Assembly (NCBI GenBank): GCA_934486635.1
Contig: CAKSPZ010000003.1
Span: forward strand, 1-64,000
Reading direction: 5' to 3'
Source of the DNA: an uncultured Eubacteriales bacterium
Lineage (GTDB): Bacteria > Bacillota > Clostridia > Oscillospirales > Acutalibacteraceae
DNA: 64,000 nt
The translations under genes and the position numbers were made by a program. The notes beneath the pieces are model-generated. The model saw nothing but the letters and a program-made list of their open reading frames with translations. It did not search any database and had not been told where the DNA came from. Positions 17,107 to 24,834 of this stretch are shown here, piece by piece (within the stretch, counting starts at the first letter, position 1; each line of letters begins with the position of its first letter).

Positions 17107-17159
17107 GGTTTTCATACGGTATTGAACTTTAAAAGCTTAGAGCTTACTCATATTGCATG

Positions 17160-17188
17160 TTGCAAGAGATTTGAAAAAATGATAAAAT
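17160..17188 (+). promoter_or_regulatory. Promoter of proS
   Basis: TTGCAA (17160-17165), 17-base spacer, TAAAAT (17183-17188). It is divergent from the rhamnose operon promoter, about 55 bases away. Transcription would start about 27 bases before the ATG. No T-box leader is present. Confidence 0.6.
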
Positions 17189-17221
17189 AAAATTAACTTT
17201 TACAAAGGGGATAGTAAACCA

Positions 17222-18916
17222 ATGTTAATGAGCAATTTATTTGGTGAAAGGTTAAGATCAAAACCTGCAGATGCAAATTTGGTTAGTCATATATTTTTGA
17301 TAAGAGGTGGATATATAAGGCCCGTTGGCAGCGGAATATATTCTTTGATGACACCTTGTGTTAGAATCCAAAGAAAAATAGAAAATATTATAAGAGAAGA
17401 AATGGATAACATCGGTGGACAAGAAGTTTTATTACCTGTTGTTGTTCCTGCGGATTTGTGGAAAAAATCAGGTAGGTTTGAAAGTGTAGGTAGTGAACTT
17501 TTGAGGTTAAAAGACAGGGCACAAAGAGATATGGTTTTATCAATGACTCATGAAGAAGCAGCTGTGCACTTAGCAAAGTCCGAAGCAAAGTCATACCTTA
17601 ATTATCCATTCATGATTTATCAAATACAAACAAAGTTTCGTGATGAACCAAGAGCTCGTGGCGGTTTAATTCGCGTACGTGAGTTTACTATGAAGGATGC
17701 ATATTCATTCCATACTTCACAAGAAGATTTGGATCAATATTATGATAAGGTACATAAAGCATATGAAAGAATTTTCAAAAGAATAGGGCTTGATGTAATA
17801 TCAATATATTCTGATACAGGAATGATGGGTGGAAGTGGGGCCCATGAATTTATGTTGTTATCTGAAGCAGGAGAAGACTCCATAATCATATGTGATGCTT
17901 GTGGGTATAAGGCTAACATGGAAGTTGCCACTTCTTTATTAGAGAAAAATAATATATCAGAGGAACCTCTTGAAGAAATATACACTGAGGATATAAAAAC
18001 AATAAATGATTTATCAAAACTTTTAGATATACCAGAAAAACAGACAATAAAAGCAGTAGTTTATAATGCTAAAGAACAAGAAAAACCGGTAATAGTGTTT
18101 ATAAGAGGGGATCTTCAGGTAAATGAATCAAAGTTAAAAAATTTACTAAAATCAGAAATAAATGAATTGCCGGATATAAGCAATTATAATTTAGTTTCAG
18201 GGTATATTGGTCCTAATGATGAAATTATCAAAAATTATACAGTAATTTTTGATAAATCTTTAGAAGGAGAATTAAATATGGTAGTTGGAGCCAATAAAAA
18301 AGACTATCATATAAAAGGTTTTAATATTTTAAGAGATTTAAAAACAGAAATTAAATTTAATGATGTTTCAAAAGTGCAAGAAGGTCAATGTTGTCCTGTG
18401 TGCGGAAAACCTTTAAAGGTTGAGCGTGGTATAGAGATGGGAAATATCTTTAAATTAGGTCAAAAATATACACAAAGTATGGAAATGACATACATAGATA
18501 AGGATGGCACGCAAAAAACACCGATTATGGGTTGTTATGGAATAGGTATAGGTAGATTAATTGCTGGAATAATAGAAGCTTCGCATGATGACTTTGGTCC
18601 AATTTGGCCAAAGGATATAGCTCCATGGCAAGTGCAAATATGTGCTCTTAATATGAAAAAGGATGAAGTCAGAGAGAAGAGCATGGAATTATATAATAAA
18701 TTAAAAGATAAATATGAAGTATTATTTGATGATAGGAATCTATCAGCAGGGGCTCAATTTGCAGATGCAGATTTATTAGCAATTCCGATTAGAATTGTGG
18801 TAAGCCAACGTAACGTTGATAATAATCAAGTTGAGGTGGTAACGCGTGATAAAAAAGTTTCTCAATTAATGAATTATGAGGAGCTTTATAAGTTTATTAG
18901 TGACTATTATAAGTAA
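17222..18916 (+). CDS. proS: Prolyl-tRNA synthetase, bacterial type with editing domain
   Basis: A 564-residue class II synthetase that charges tRNA-Pro. The N-terminal catalytic core has GSGIYSLMTPCVRIQRKIE and VLLPVVVPADLWKKSGR. Motif 2 is FRDEPRARGGLIRVREFTMKD. Residues about 225-385 are the inserted cis-editing (INS/YbaK-like) domain that separates the bacterial type from the eukaryote-like type. Motif 3 is GCYGIGIGRLIAGIIE, followed by an anticodon-binding domain starting near PWQVQICAL. Length is normal. AGGGG sits about eleven bases before the ATG. It appears to be the first gene of a unit with the amidase 26 bases downstream. Confidence 0.96.
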   Translation: MLMSNLFGERLRSKPADANLVSHIFLIRGGYIRPVGSGIYSLMTPCVRIQRKIENIIREEMDNIGGQEVLLPVVVPADLWKKSGRFESVGSELLRLKDRAQRDMVLSMTHEEAAVHLAKSEAKSYLNYPFMIYQIQTKFRDEPRARGGLIRVREFTMKDAYSFHTSQEDLDQYYDKVHKAYERIFKRIGLDVISIYSDTGMMGGSGAHEFMLLSEAGEDSIIICDACGYKANMEVATSLLEKNNISEEPLEEIYTEDIKTINDLSKLLDIPEKQTIKAVVYNAKEQEKPVIVFIRGDLQVNESKLKNLLKSEINELPDISNYNLVSGYIGPNDEIIKNYTVIFDKSLEGELNMVVGANKKDYHIKGFNILRDLKTEIKFNDVSKVQEGQCCPVCGKPLKVERGIEMGNIFKLGQKYTQSMEMTYIDKDGTQKTPIMGCYGIGIGRLIAGIIEASHDDFGPIWPKDIAPWQVQICALNMKKDEVREKSMELYNKLKDKYEVLFDDRNLSAGAQFADADLLAIPIRIVVSQRNVDNNQVEVVTRDKKVSQLMNYEELYKFISDYYK

Positions 18917-18942
18917 ATGAAAGGAACATTTAATTTTTTATT

Positions 18943-19692
18943 ATGATACAAAAAATAGTTAAAAGAATTACGACATTTCTATTTTTTATTCTATTAATAA
19001 ATGGATTTAAAATGGTATCTTATGCTTTAGATGATGTAATGTCAGTTACTGAAAAAAATGATGTAAATGTAAAATGTGATAACTTAGCTTTTTTTAAAGA
19101 CGATATATTAAAAAATAGCGATTTAAATATAATAACGAAATTTATGACTAAAAATGATTGCTATAATACTCAAAAGTCTATAAAAGTAAAAGGTATAATG
19201 ATACACTCGACAGCAACTCCTGGAGTAATGGCAGACCAATGGTACGATTGGTGGAATAAATCATATAAAAATGGAGAGATTAATAGGGAAGTGTGTGTGC
19301 ATGCATTCCTTGATGATAAGAAAGTATATCAGTATTTACCTTGGAATCATCGAGCTTGGCATTGTGGAGGCAAAGCCAATAATACACATATAAGCTTTGA
19401 GATTTGTGAACCCGAAGGAATCATTTATAGTGAAGACTGGTCCAAAATATGTTCAATTGATATAGAAGGAACTAGAGCATATTTTGACAAGGTATGGGAA
19501 ATTTCAGTTAAACTTTGTGTTATGTTGTGTAAGCAATTTAATTTAACGGAAGAAAATATAATTTGTCATTGTGAGGGGAGTGATTTGGGAATAGCTAGTG
19601 ATCATAAGGATGTTATGCACTGGTGGAAGTATTATGGTAAAGATATGGACATGTTTAGAGAAGATGTAAAAAAAGCTCTTAATGATAAATAG
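18943..19692 (+). CDS. Secreted N-acetylmuramoyl-L-alanine amidase (Amidase_2 family)
   Basis: A 249-residue protein. The N-terminus (VKRITTFLFFILLINGFKMVSYA) is a signal peptide. The catalytic domain begins with IMIHSTATPG (first zinc His) and continues with CVHAFLDDKKVYQYLP, HRAWHCGGKANNTHISFEICEP and the late HCEGSDLGIASDHKDVMHWW, which carries the other zinc and catalytic positions. The family cleaves between MurNAc and L-Ala of peptidoglycan. There is no separate wall-binding domain, so it could act in turnover, germination or cell separation; which cannot be told from sequence. It follows proS by 26 bases, with GAAAGGAAC upstream of the ATG. Confidence 0.85.
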   Translation: MIQKIVKRITTFLFFILLINGFKMVSYALDDVMSVTEKNDVNVKCDNLAFFKDDILKNSDLNIITKFMTKNDCYNTQKSIKVKGIMIHSTATPGVMADQWYDWWNKSYKNGEINREVCVHAFLDDKKVYQYLPWNHRAWHCGGKANNTHISFEICEPEGIIYSEDWSKICSIDIEGTRAYFDKVWEISVKLCVMLCKQFNLTEENIICHCEGSDLGIASDHKDVMHWWKYYGKDMDMFREDVKKALNDK

Positions 19693-19771
19693 TCTAGGAA
19701 GGAAAAAGTACTTTTTAAAATCACTTCAAAATTAGTTGAATTTACATAAATTTATGTAGGATGTGATAATT

Positions 19772-20680
19772 TTGACAGATGTAATTATAATTGGAGCAGG
19801 TCCGGCAGGACTTACAGCAGCCTTATATACGGCCAGAGCAGGTTTTTCAGTTTTAGTAATAGAAAAAAGCATATATGGTGGTCAAGTAGCTATAACAAAT
19901 GAAGTTGAAAATTATCCGGCTATAGAAAAAATATCTGGTGCTGATTTTGCCATGAATCTATACAATCAAGTAATTAAATTAGGTGTAAAAATAATTCTTG
20001 AAAATGTTAAAAGTGTTGATTTAAGTGGAGAAATTAAAATTATATATACAGATACTGGGGAATATAAGGCTAGGTCAATTATAATAGCAAATGGAGTTAA
20101 ACGTAGAAAACTTGGTTGCATTGGAGAAAACAAGTTTGAAGGCCAAGGGGTTTCTTATTGTGCGACATGTGATGGAGCTTTTTTTAAAGGTGAGAATGTA
20201 GCAATAGTAGGTTCAGGTAATACAGCGCTTGAAGATGCTTTATTTTTATCTAAAATTTGTAAAAATGTTACTGTTATAAATCGCAGTGATAAAATTAGAG
20301 GAGAACGTTTTTTATTTGAATCTGTTCAAAAAAAGTCAAATATAAATATTGTTTATGATAGTGTAGTCAAGGAAATATGTGGAGAAAATAATAAAGTATC
20401 ATTTATAAAAATACTAAATAAATTAGACAATAAAGAAAAAATTTTAAATGTTAGTGCATTGTTTGTCGCAATAGGATTAGAACCTGACAATAAAATTTTT
20501 TCTGAGTTTGTAGATGTTGATGAAAATGGCTATATTGTATCAGATGAGACTTGTAAGACAAAGACTCCGGGAGTATTTGTGGCAGGTGATACACGTACTA
20601 AACAAATAAGGCAGATAATTACAGCTTCATCAGATGGGGCGACTGCAGCAGTAAGGGTATCAGAGTTCTTAAATAAATAA
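19772..20680 (+). CDS. trxB: Thioredoxin reductase
   Basis: A flavoprotein of about 302 residues that passes electrons from NADPH to thioredoxin. The FAD motif is VIIIGAGPAGLTAALYTARAG, the redox pair is CATCDG, the NADPH motif is VAIVGSGNTALEDALFL, and the C-terminal FAD contact is GVFVAGDTRTKQIRQIITA. I start it at TTG 19772, ten bases after AGGA; the GTG at 19763 practically abuts that site. A terminator follows the stop directly, so it ends its transcript. Confidence 0.95.
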   Translation: MTDVIIIGAGPAGLTAALYTARAGFSVLVIEKSIYGGQVAITNEVENYPAIEKISGADFAMNLYNQVIKLGVKIILENVKSVDLSGEIKIIYTDTGEYKARSIIIANGVKRRKLGCIGENKFEGQGVSYCATCDGAFFKGENVAIVGSGNTALEDALFLSKICKNVTVINRSDKIRGERFLFESVQKKSNINIVYDSVVKEICGENNKVSFIKILNKLDNKEKILNVSALFVAIGLEPDNKIFSEFVDVDENGYIVSDETCKTKTPGVFVAGDTRTKQIRQIITASSDGATAAVRVSEFLNK

Positions 20681-20708
20681 AGACACCAAAAATGGTGTCT
20701 TTACTTAT
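20678..20708 (+). terminator. Terminator of trxB
   Basis: TAAAGACACCA (20678-20688) pairs with TGGTGTCTTTA (20693-20703) around a four-base loop. The stop codon is part of the stem. The tail is only moderately T-rich (CTTATTTTAG). Confidence 0.7.
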
Positions 20709-20756
20709 TTTAGTAAATTTAAAAATACATAACTATAATTTTTTGGAGATAATGTA

Positions 20757-21251
20757 ATGGATGTTTTTACAGAGCAATTAAGTAAAAGAAAATTAGGTTT
20801 AATAGATTATATAACAATTTCTTTCGTTATTTTTTTTATATTATTGGAAATAGTATTTTTTAATTTTAATATTTTGTTTTTAGCGATAATACTTTTATCG
20901 TTATATATAGGACTAAAAATTATTAGTTCAAGGTTTGTAGAGTTTGAATATACGGTAGTAAATGATAATATAACAATAGATAAAATAATAAATAAAAGAA
21001 ATAGAAAAGAAGTAATTTCATTTAGTTTATCAGAAATAGAAGAACTAAATAAATATAGTAAAAATGTTAATATGGATAATTATGATGAAATATACAAGGC
21101 ATATACAACAGATAGCATTTGGTATGCAACTTTTAAGAAAAATGGAGGGAAAAAAATAATAGTTCTTTTTTCTCCCAATAAAAAGACAATAGAGTCAATA
21201 AAGCCATTTTTAAAAAGGAGGATTTTAATTAATGCATTCAATAGGGATTGA
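20757..21251 (+). CDS. Small membrane protein, DUF6106-like
   Basis: A 164-residue protein with two membrane segments close together (about 20-35 and 38-56). The cytoplasmic C-terminal part has FEYTVVNDNITIDKIINKRNRKEVISF and IIVLFSPNKKTIESIKPFLK, reminiscent of bacterial PH-like beta sandwiches. It resembles the DUF6106 proteins found upstream of acpS in related Clostridia, from memory. No function is known to me. Its last 20 bases overlap acpS and include the acpS ribosome binding site, so the two are translationally coupled. The ATG has TTTTGGAGATAATGT upstream. Confidence 0.75.
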   Translation: MDVFTEQLSKRKLGLIDYITISFVIFFILLEIVFFNFNILFLAIILLSLYIGLKIISSRFVEFEYTVVNDNITIDKIINKRNRKEVISFSLSEIEELNKYSKNVNMDNYDEIYKAYTTDSIWYATFKKNGGKKIIVLFSPNKKTIESIKPFLKRRILINAFNRD

Positions 21252-21594
21252 TTTAATTGAAATTCATAGAATAAAAAATTCTATAAATAGACCTAATTTT
21301 TTAAATAAGATATTAGGCGAGAATGAGTATAGTCAATTAAAACAAAGAAAATTTTCAGCACAAAGTGTAGCTGTTAATTTTTGCGCAAAAGAGGCTTTTT
21401 TAAAATCATTGGGAAAAGGATTGGGAGATTTTAAATTAACTGAAATAGAACTGTTAAGAGAAAAAAGTGGTCAACCGTATTTAAGTTTTAATGGAAAAGC
21501 ATTAGAATTTGTTAATGCTGAAAATATTAAATTTTCAGTTAGTGCTACGCATACAGAAAATTATGCAAGTGTTGTAGTTTTAGCCTATAAATAA
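21232..21594 (+). CDS. acpS: Holo-[acyl-carrier-protein] synthase
   Basis: A 120-residue phosphopantetheinyl transferase of normal length. It transfers the 4'-phosphopantetheine arm from CoA to apo-ACP. The magnesium-binding Asp is in GIDLIEIHRI near the N-terminus; FCAKEAFLKSLGKGLG carries the second acidic ligand and lysine. SVSATHTENYASVVVLA closes the fold. AAAAAGGAGGATTTTAATTA provides a strong ribosome binding site inside the preceding gene. nnrD follows, the common acpS-nnrD arrangement of Firmicutes. Confidence 0.95.
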   Translation: MHSIGIDLIEIHRIKNSINRPNFLNKILGENEYSQLKQRKFSAQSVAVNFCAKEAFLKSLGKGLGDFKLTEIELLREKSGQPYLSFNGKALEFVNAENIKFSVSATHTENYASVVVLAYK

Positions 21595-21615
21595 TAGTGA
21601 ATGAGGGTAAGGTAT

Positions 21616-22485
21616 ATGAGAGAGATTCAGTTAATGGAGGTAAAAAAGTTTTTACCAGTTAGAAAAAGAGATTCACATAAAGGTGATTATGGAAATCTTT
21701 TAAGCTTATGTGGAAGCACAAATACAGTGGGTGCAGCTATACTTTCAGCAAAGGCTGCGTTAAGATGCGGAATAGGACTTTTAAATATAGCTTTACCTCA
21801 AAGCATATATGCAATAGTGGCTTCTCAAGTATACGAACCAATATTTACTATTCTTCAGGAAAATACAGCAGGGACAATACATAAAAATTGTATAGATGAC
21901 TTGATGAGACAAATGAACAAATCATCTGCTATACTTATGGGATGTGGATTAGGTTATAATGATGATACAAAAAGTATTGTATATGAAATTATAAATAAAT
22001 ATGAAAGACCAATTGTAATAGATGCAGATGGAATAAATGCCATATCTGATAATATAAATATATTAAAGACGGCAAAATCAAAAATAATATTAACTCCGCA
22101 TCCGGGTGAAATGGCTCGATTATTACATACTGATGTAAGATATATACAACAAAACAGGGCTGATATAGCAAAAGAATTTTCACAAAAGTATAATGTTGTT
22201 TTAGTCCTAAAAGGAACTCAAACGCTTATTTCTTCTGGAGATGGAGAACTGTTTATTAATAAAATAGGCAATGCTGGAATGGCTACAGCCGGTAGTGGCG
22301 ACGTTTTGGCAGGTATGATATCCGCTTTTGTAGCACAGGGAATAGCTCCACTCGAAAGTGCAAAGTGTGGGGTATATTTACATTCATTAGCAGGTGATAG
22401 ATGTGCAAATAAATTATCGTCTATATCTATGATATCAAGTGACATAATAAATGAATTACCGTCTTTATTTAAATCTTTAGAATAA
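21616..22485 (+). CDS. nnrD: ADP-dependent (S)-NAD(P)H-hydrate dehydratase
   Basis: About 289 residues, a ribokinase-like repair enzyme that restores hydrated NAD(P)H using ADP or ATP. Landmarks are RKRDSHKGDYGNLL, GAAILSAKAALRCGIGL, PIVIDADGINAIS, LTPHPGEMARLL and NAGMATAGSGDVLAGMI (anion hole and catalytic Asp). Only the C-terminal kinase half of the YjeF fusion is present; no NnrE epimerase domain is attached. ATG 21616 lies eight bases after GAGGG; an in-frame ATG at 21601 has no clear ribosome binding site. Confidence 0.92.
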   Translation: MREIQLMEVKKFLPVRKRDSHKGDYGNLLSLCGSTNTVGAAILSAKAALRCGIGLLNIALPQSIYAIVASQVYEPIFTILQENTAGTIHKNCIDDLMRQMNKSSAILMGCGLGYNDDTKSIVYEIINKYERPIVIDADGINAISDNINILKTAKSKIILTPHPGEMARLLHTDVRYIQQNRADIAKEFSQKYNVVLVLKGTQTLISSGDGELFINKIGNAGMATAGSGDVLAGMISAFVAQGIAPLESAKCGVYLHSLAGDRCANKLSSISMISSDIINELPSLFKSLE

Positions 22486-22500
22486 AGGAGATCTATTAAT

Positions 22501-23004
22501 ATGAGGCGGTTTTTAATTATTACCGATATATTAATATCGGTATTTTTTTTATCAGCTTGTGAAAATAACGTTGGAAATAATGATAAATTTCCGACTTTAG
22601 AGTTTGAAAGTATGGTAGAAATAGTATCAGATGACATGAAAGTAAATGCAAAAATGATAAGAGATAATACAGGAAACACTCAAATAGAAATAATATCACC
22701 CGAAACAATTAAAGGATTAACTTTTAAAAATAATGAGTCAGAAAGTTATATATCTAAAGATGACTTATCTTATAAAACAGATGATATAGTATTACCTCAA
22801 TCAAGTGGAATTGCCTCGGTAATAGAAGCGCTTAATGTGATGGATAAAATGCGACAAGAAAAACCGTTTTATAAAGATGATAAAGAGATGGCTTTTATTG
22901 GAAAAATAGGTTGTGGAAAGTTTGAATTAAAAGCTGAAAGAAAAACAGGTTTTATTACAGAAATAAAAATTGGAGAAAAAATAACTGCCTCATTTTCTAA
23001 ATGA
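22501..23004 (+). CDS. Putative lipoprotein of unknown function
   Basis: A 167-residue protein. The signal DILISVFFLSAC has a good lipobox ending at Cys20. The mature part (LEFESMVEIVSDDMKVNAKMI..., SAGI/VIEALN..., GKFELKAERKTGFITEIKIG) looks like a small beta-rich fold as in LolA/LppX-like or DUF-type lipoproteins; I do not recognise a family. AAGGAGATCT precedes the ATG, 15 bases after nnrD. Oddly, codons 7-17 encode a textbook terminator hairpin (see 22521-22550), so expression from the upstream operon would be attenuated. Confidence 0.7.
   Translation: MRRFLIITDILISVFFLSACENNVGNNDKFPTLEFESMVEIVSDDMKVNAKMIRDNTGNTQIEIISPETIKGLTFKNNESESYISKDDLSYKTDDIVLPQSSGIASVIEALNVMDKMRQEKPFYKDDKEMAFIGKIGCGKFELKAERKTGFITEIKIGEKITASFSK
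22521..22550 (+). terminator. Terminator-like hairpin inside the lipoprotein signal-peptide codons
   Basis: TACCGATAT (22521-22529) and ATATCGGTA (22534-22542) form a perfect 9-bp stem with loop ATTA, followed by eight T (22543-22550). It would end the acpS-nnrD transcript, but it lies 20 bases inside the lipoprotein gene. It may act as an attenuator cleared by ribosomes translating the signal peptide. Confidence 0.65.
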
Positions 23005-23011
23005 AGCAGTT
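22983..23011 (-). terminator. Terminator of the aminotransferase gene, overlapping the lipoprotein 3' end
   Basis: AACTGC-TCATT pairs with AATGA-GCAGTT with one mismatch. On the minus strand it is followed by ATTTTTTC. The stem overlaps the last codons and stop of the convergent lipoprotein gene. Confidence 0.65.
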
Positions 23012-23022
23012 AAAATAGATTA

Positions 23023-24300
23023 TTATTTATTTAAAAGTTTTTCTATTGCGGCAAGTTTTACACATATGCAAAAAACAGAAATAGCAACTTTTAATTCATC
23101 AGTACTTGGATATGAAGGAGCTATTCTTATGTTACTGTCGTTTACATCAAACCCTTTAGGATAAGTAGCACCGGCATTGGTCAAAATTAATCCGGCATCT
23201 TTGCATAAGTTTACTACACGTTTGGCACATCCGTTTAAGACATTTACACTTATAAAGTAGCCACCTTTAGGTTCAGTAAAAGAGATAATTTTGTTATCAT
23301 TAAATTCTGATTTTAATTTTTCTATAACAATATCAAATTTAGGTTTTAAAATATGTTTATGTTTATTCATATGGTTAATTAGACCATCGTAATTTTTAAG
23401 GAATCTAACATGTCGTAATTGATTTATTTTATCAAAGCCGATAATTTTAAATGAGTACATTTTTTTAATAGCATTAATATTATTTTGTGAAGCTCCAAGA
23501 AAAGCAATTCCACTGCCTGCAAATGTAATTTTGGAAGTGGAACAAAATATAATAGGTAAATCTTCAGTGCCATTTTTTTTGCATTCATCCATTATATTTA
23601 ATAGTTTTACTGGGGTTTCGGTAAGATCATGAATAGCATAAGCGTTATCCCAAAAAATTCTAAAATCTTTAGCAAGGGGGTTAAGTGCAGCAAAACGTTT
23701 TACAGTTTCATCTGAATATGTTATACCTTGTGGATTTGAATATTTAGGAACACACCATATACCCTTTATGGAAGAGTCACTTGATACTAAGTTTTCAATT
23801 AAATCCATATCTGGACCAGTATCTTTCATTGGAACTACAATAGGCTCTATGTTAAAATAATCCAAAATAGCGAAATGTCTATCATATCCTGGGCAAGGAC
23901 ATAAAAATTTTATTTTATTTTGTTTAGTCCATGGTTCAATACCTAATACGCCATGGGTCATAAAAAAGGAAATAGTATCAAACATCATACTAAGACTAGA
24001 ATTGCCACCAACCATTATTTGATTAGCATCAACACCTAAAACCGGTGAAAAAAGTTGTCTAATTTCAGGGATTCCTTCAAGTAAGCCATAATTAAAGCAG
24101 TCAATGCCGGAATTCGTAAAATGTGGAGAAGTTGAATTAAAACAATCAAGAAGGTCTTTTGATAGTAATAGTTGCTCAGTAGATGGTTTTCCTCTAGCCA
24201 TATTTAAGTTAAGGTTTAGAGATTTTAATTTTTCATATTCTTTTAAGATTTTTTCTTTTTCTATAGATAGTTCGTTTTTATTTAGTGTCAAATAATTCAT
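23023..24300 (-). CDS. Aspartate aminotransferase, type Ic subgroup
   Basis: A 425-residue PLP-dependent fold-type I aminotransferase. NLNMARGKPSTEQL near the N-terminus and IMVGGNSSLSMMFDTISFF are typical of the subgroup represented by the Corynebacterium aspartate aminotransferase, rather than classical AspC. The PLP-binding region includes VPKYSNPQG, FWDNAYAIHDL and the Schiff-base lysine in CSTSKITFAGSG. NIRIAPSYPS near the end holds the substrate carboxylate Arg. It interconverts aspartate and oxaloacetate with 2-oxoglutarate/glutamate. Single gene with its own terminator; GGAGAGTCC precedes the ATG. Confidence 0.88.
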   Translation of the reverse strand: MNYLTLNKNELSIEKEKILKEYEKLKSLNLNLNMARGKPSTEQLLLSKDLLDCFNSTSPHFTNSGIDCFNYGLLEGIPEIRQLFSPVLGVDANQIMVGGNSSLSMMFDTISFFMTHGVLGIEPWTKQNKIKFLCPCPGYDRHFAILDYFNIEPIVVPMKDTGPDMDLIENLVSSDSSIKGIWCVPKYSNPQGITYSDETVKRFAALNPLAKDFRIFWDNAYAIHDLTETPVKLLNIMDECKKNGTEDLPIIFCSTSKITFAGSGIAFLGASQNNINAIKKMYSFKIIGFDKINQLRHVRFLKNYDGLINHMNKHKHILKPKFDIVIEKLKSEFNDNKIISFTEPKGGYFISVNVLNGCAKRVVNLCKDAGLILTNAGATYPKGFDVNDSNIRIAPSYPSTDELKVAISVFCICVKLAAIEKLLNK

Positions 24301-24365
24301 TTGGACTCTCCTTATATATTTGTATTATTTATAATTATACGCTAATAAATTGCATAGAGCAATAC

Positions 24366-24400
24366 AAAAGCACCACGAATAGATAGTCGTAGTGCTTTAT
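24366..24400 (-). terminator. Terminator of the spoVM transcript
   Basis: AAAGCAC-ACGA (24367-24378) pairs with TCGT-GTGCTTT (24387-24398). It lies just after the spoVM stop on the minus strand, with TTTTG following; on the plus strand it is followed by ATTTTTTAC. Confidence 0.6.
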
Positions 24401-24413
24401 TTTTTACATATAT

Positions 24414-24500
24414 TTATTTAACTTCTTCTTTTTTTATTTTAAAAATTTTTCTTAAAAAGAATCCGAGGACCTTAGGGCTTTTGACAACTACAACTTTCAC
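24414..24500 (-). CDS. spoVM: Stage V sporulation protein SpoVM
   Basis: A 28-residue amphipathic peptide, starting with GTG at 24500 and ending at TAA 24414. Its first residues are MKVVVVKSPKVLGFFLRK; aligned to the Bacillus SpoVM it keeps Lys2, Lys7, Pro9, Lys10, Leu12, Gly13 and Arg17 in register. SpoVM lies on the curved forespore outer membrane and anchors SpoIVA for coat and cortex assembly. GGGGGT lies ten bases before the GTG. The spoIVA gene and a sipL-type gene are 2 kb away on the other strand, which supports the call. It is easily missed because of its size and GTG start. Confidence 0.88.
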   Translation of the reverse strand: MKVVVVKSPKVLGFFLRKIFKIKKEEVK

Positions 24501-24521
24501 AACAAAGACCCCCAATCTTAA

Positions 24522-24665
24522 TTAGCACCGTATTAATGATATTGTAAGAACGATTAATATAACCACAAGAAGTTTTACAATAAAGTGTATAGGGACCAAA
24601 TACGATATGGTTAGACCCAATACAAAAATCAGAGCTAATTTACCTTGTCGACAGTAACAGTTCAT
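24522..24665 (-). CDS. 47-residue membrane peptide upstream of spoVM
   Basis: The ATG at 24665 has GGTGAG about six bases upstream. The peptide begins MNCYCRQGKLALIFVLGLTI and continues with a long hydrophobic stretch to ILTISLIRC. It would span the membrane once or as a hairpin, with Cys at both ends. It stops 21 bases before spoVM, so the two are probably co-transcribed. I do not recognise a named family. A role in sporulation is inferred only from this position. Confidence 0.65.
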   Translation of the reverse strand: MNCYCRQGKLALIFVLGLTISYLVPIHFIVKLLVVILIVLTISLIRC

Positions 24666-24834
24666 AGCATCTCACCGCCAATAAAAGTATGGCAAAAATT
24701 CTTTAAACGTCGTTATTATATTATATACAGCTGTCCGAAAAACGTGAACAATAGATATATTTATAGAAATGTCATAAAGAGGACAGGTGAAGAATACATT
24801 TAATTATAGAAATATAAAAAGAGAGGTTAAATCT

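Noticed and set aside
24700..24834. Sigma-E promoter for sipL (GATATAT...CATAAAG near 24755-24780)
   Set aside because: Spacing and hexamers fit the mother-cell consensus too poorly to claim, although sigma-E control of sipL and spoIVA is expected from other species.
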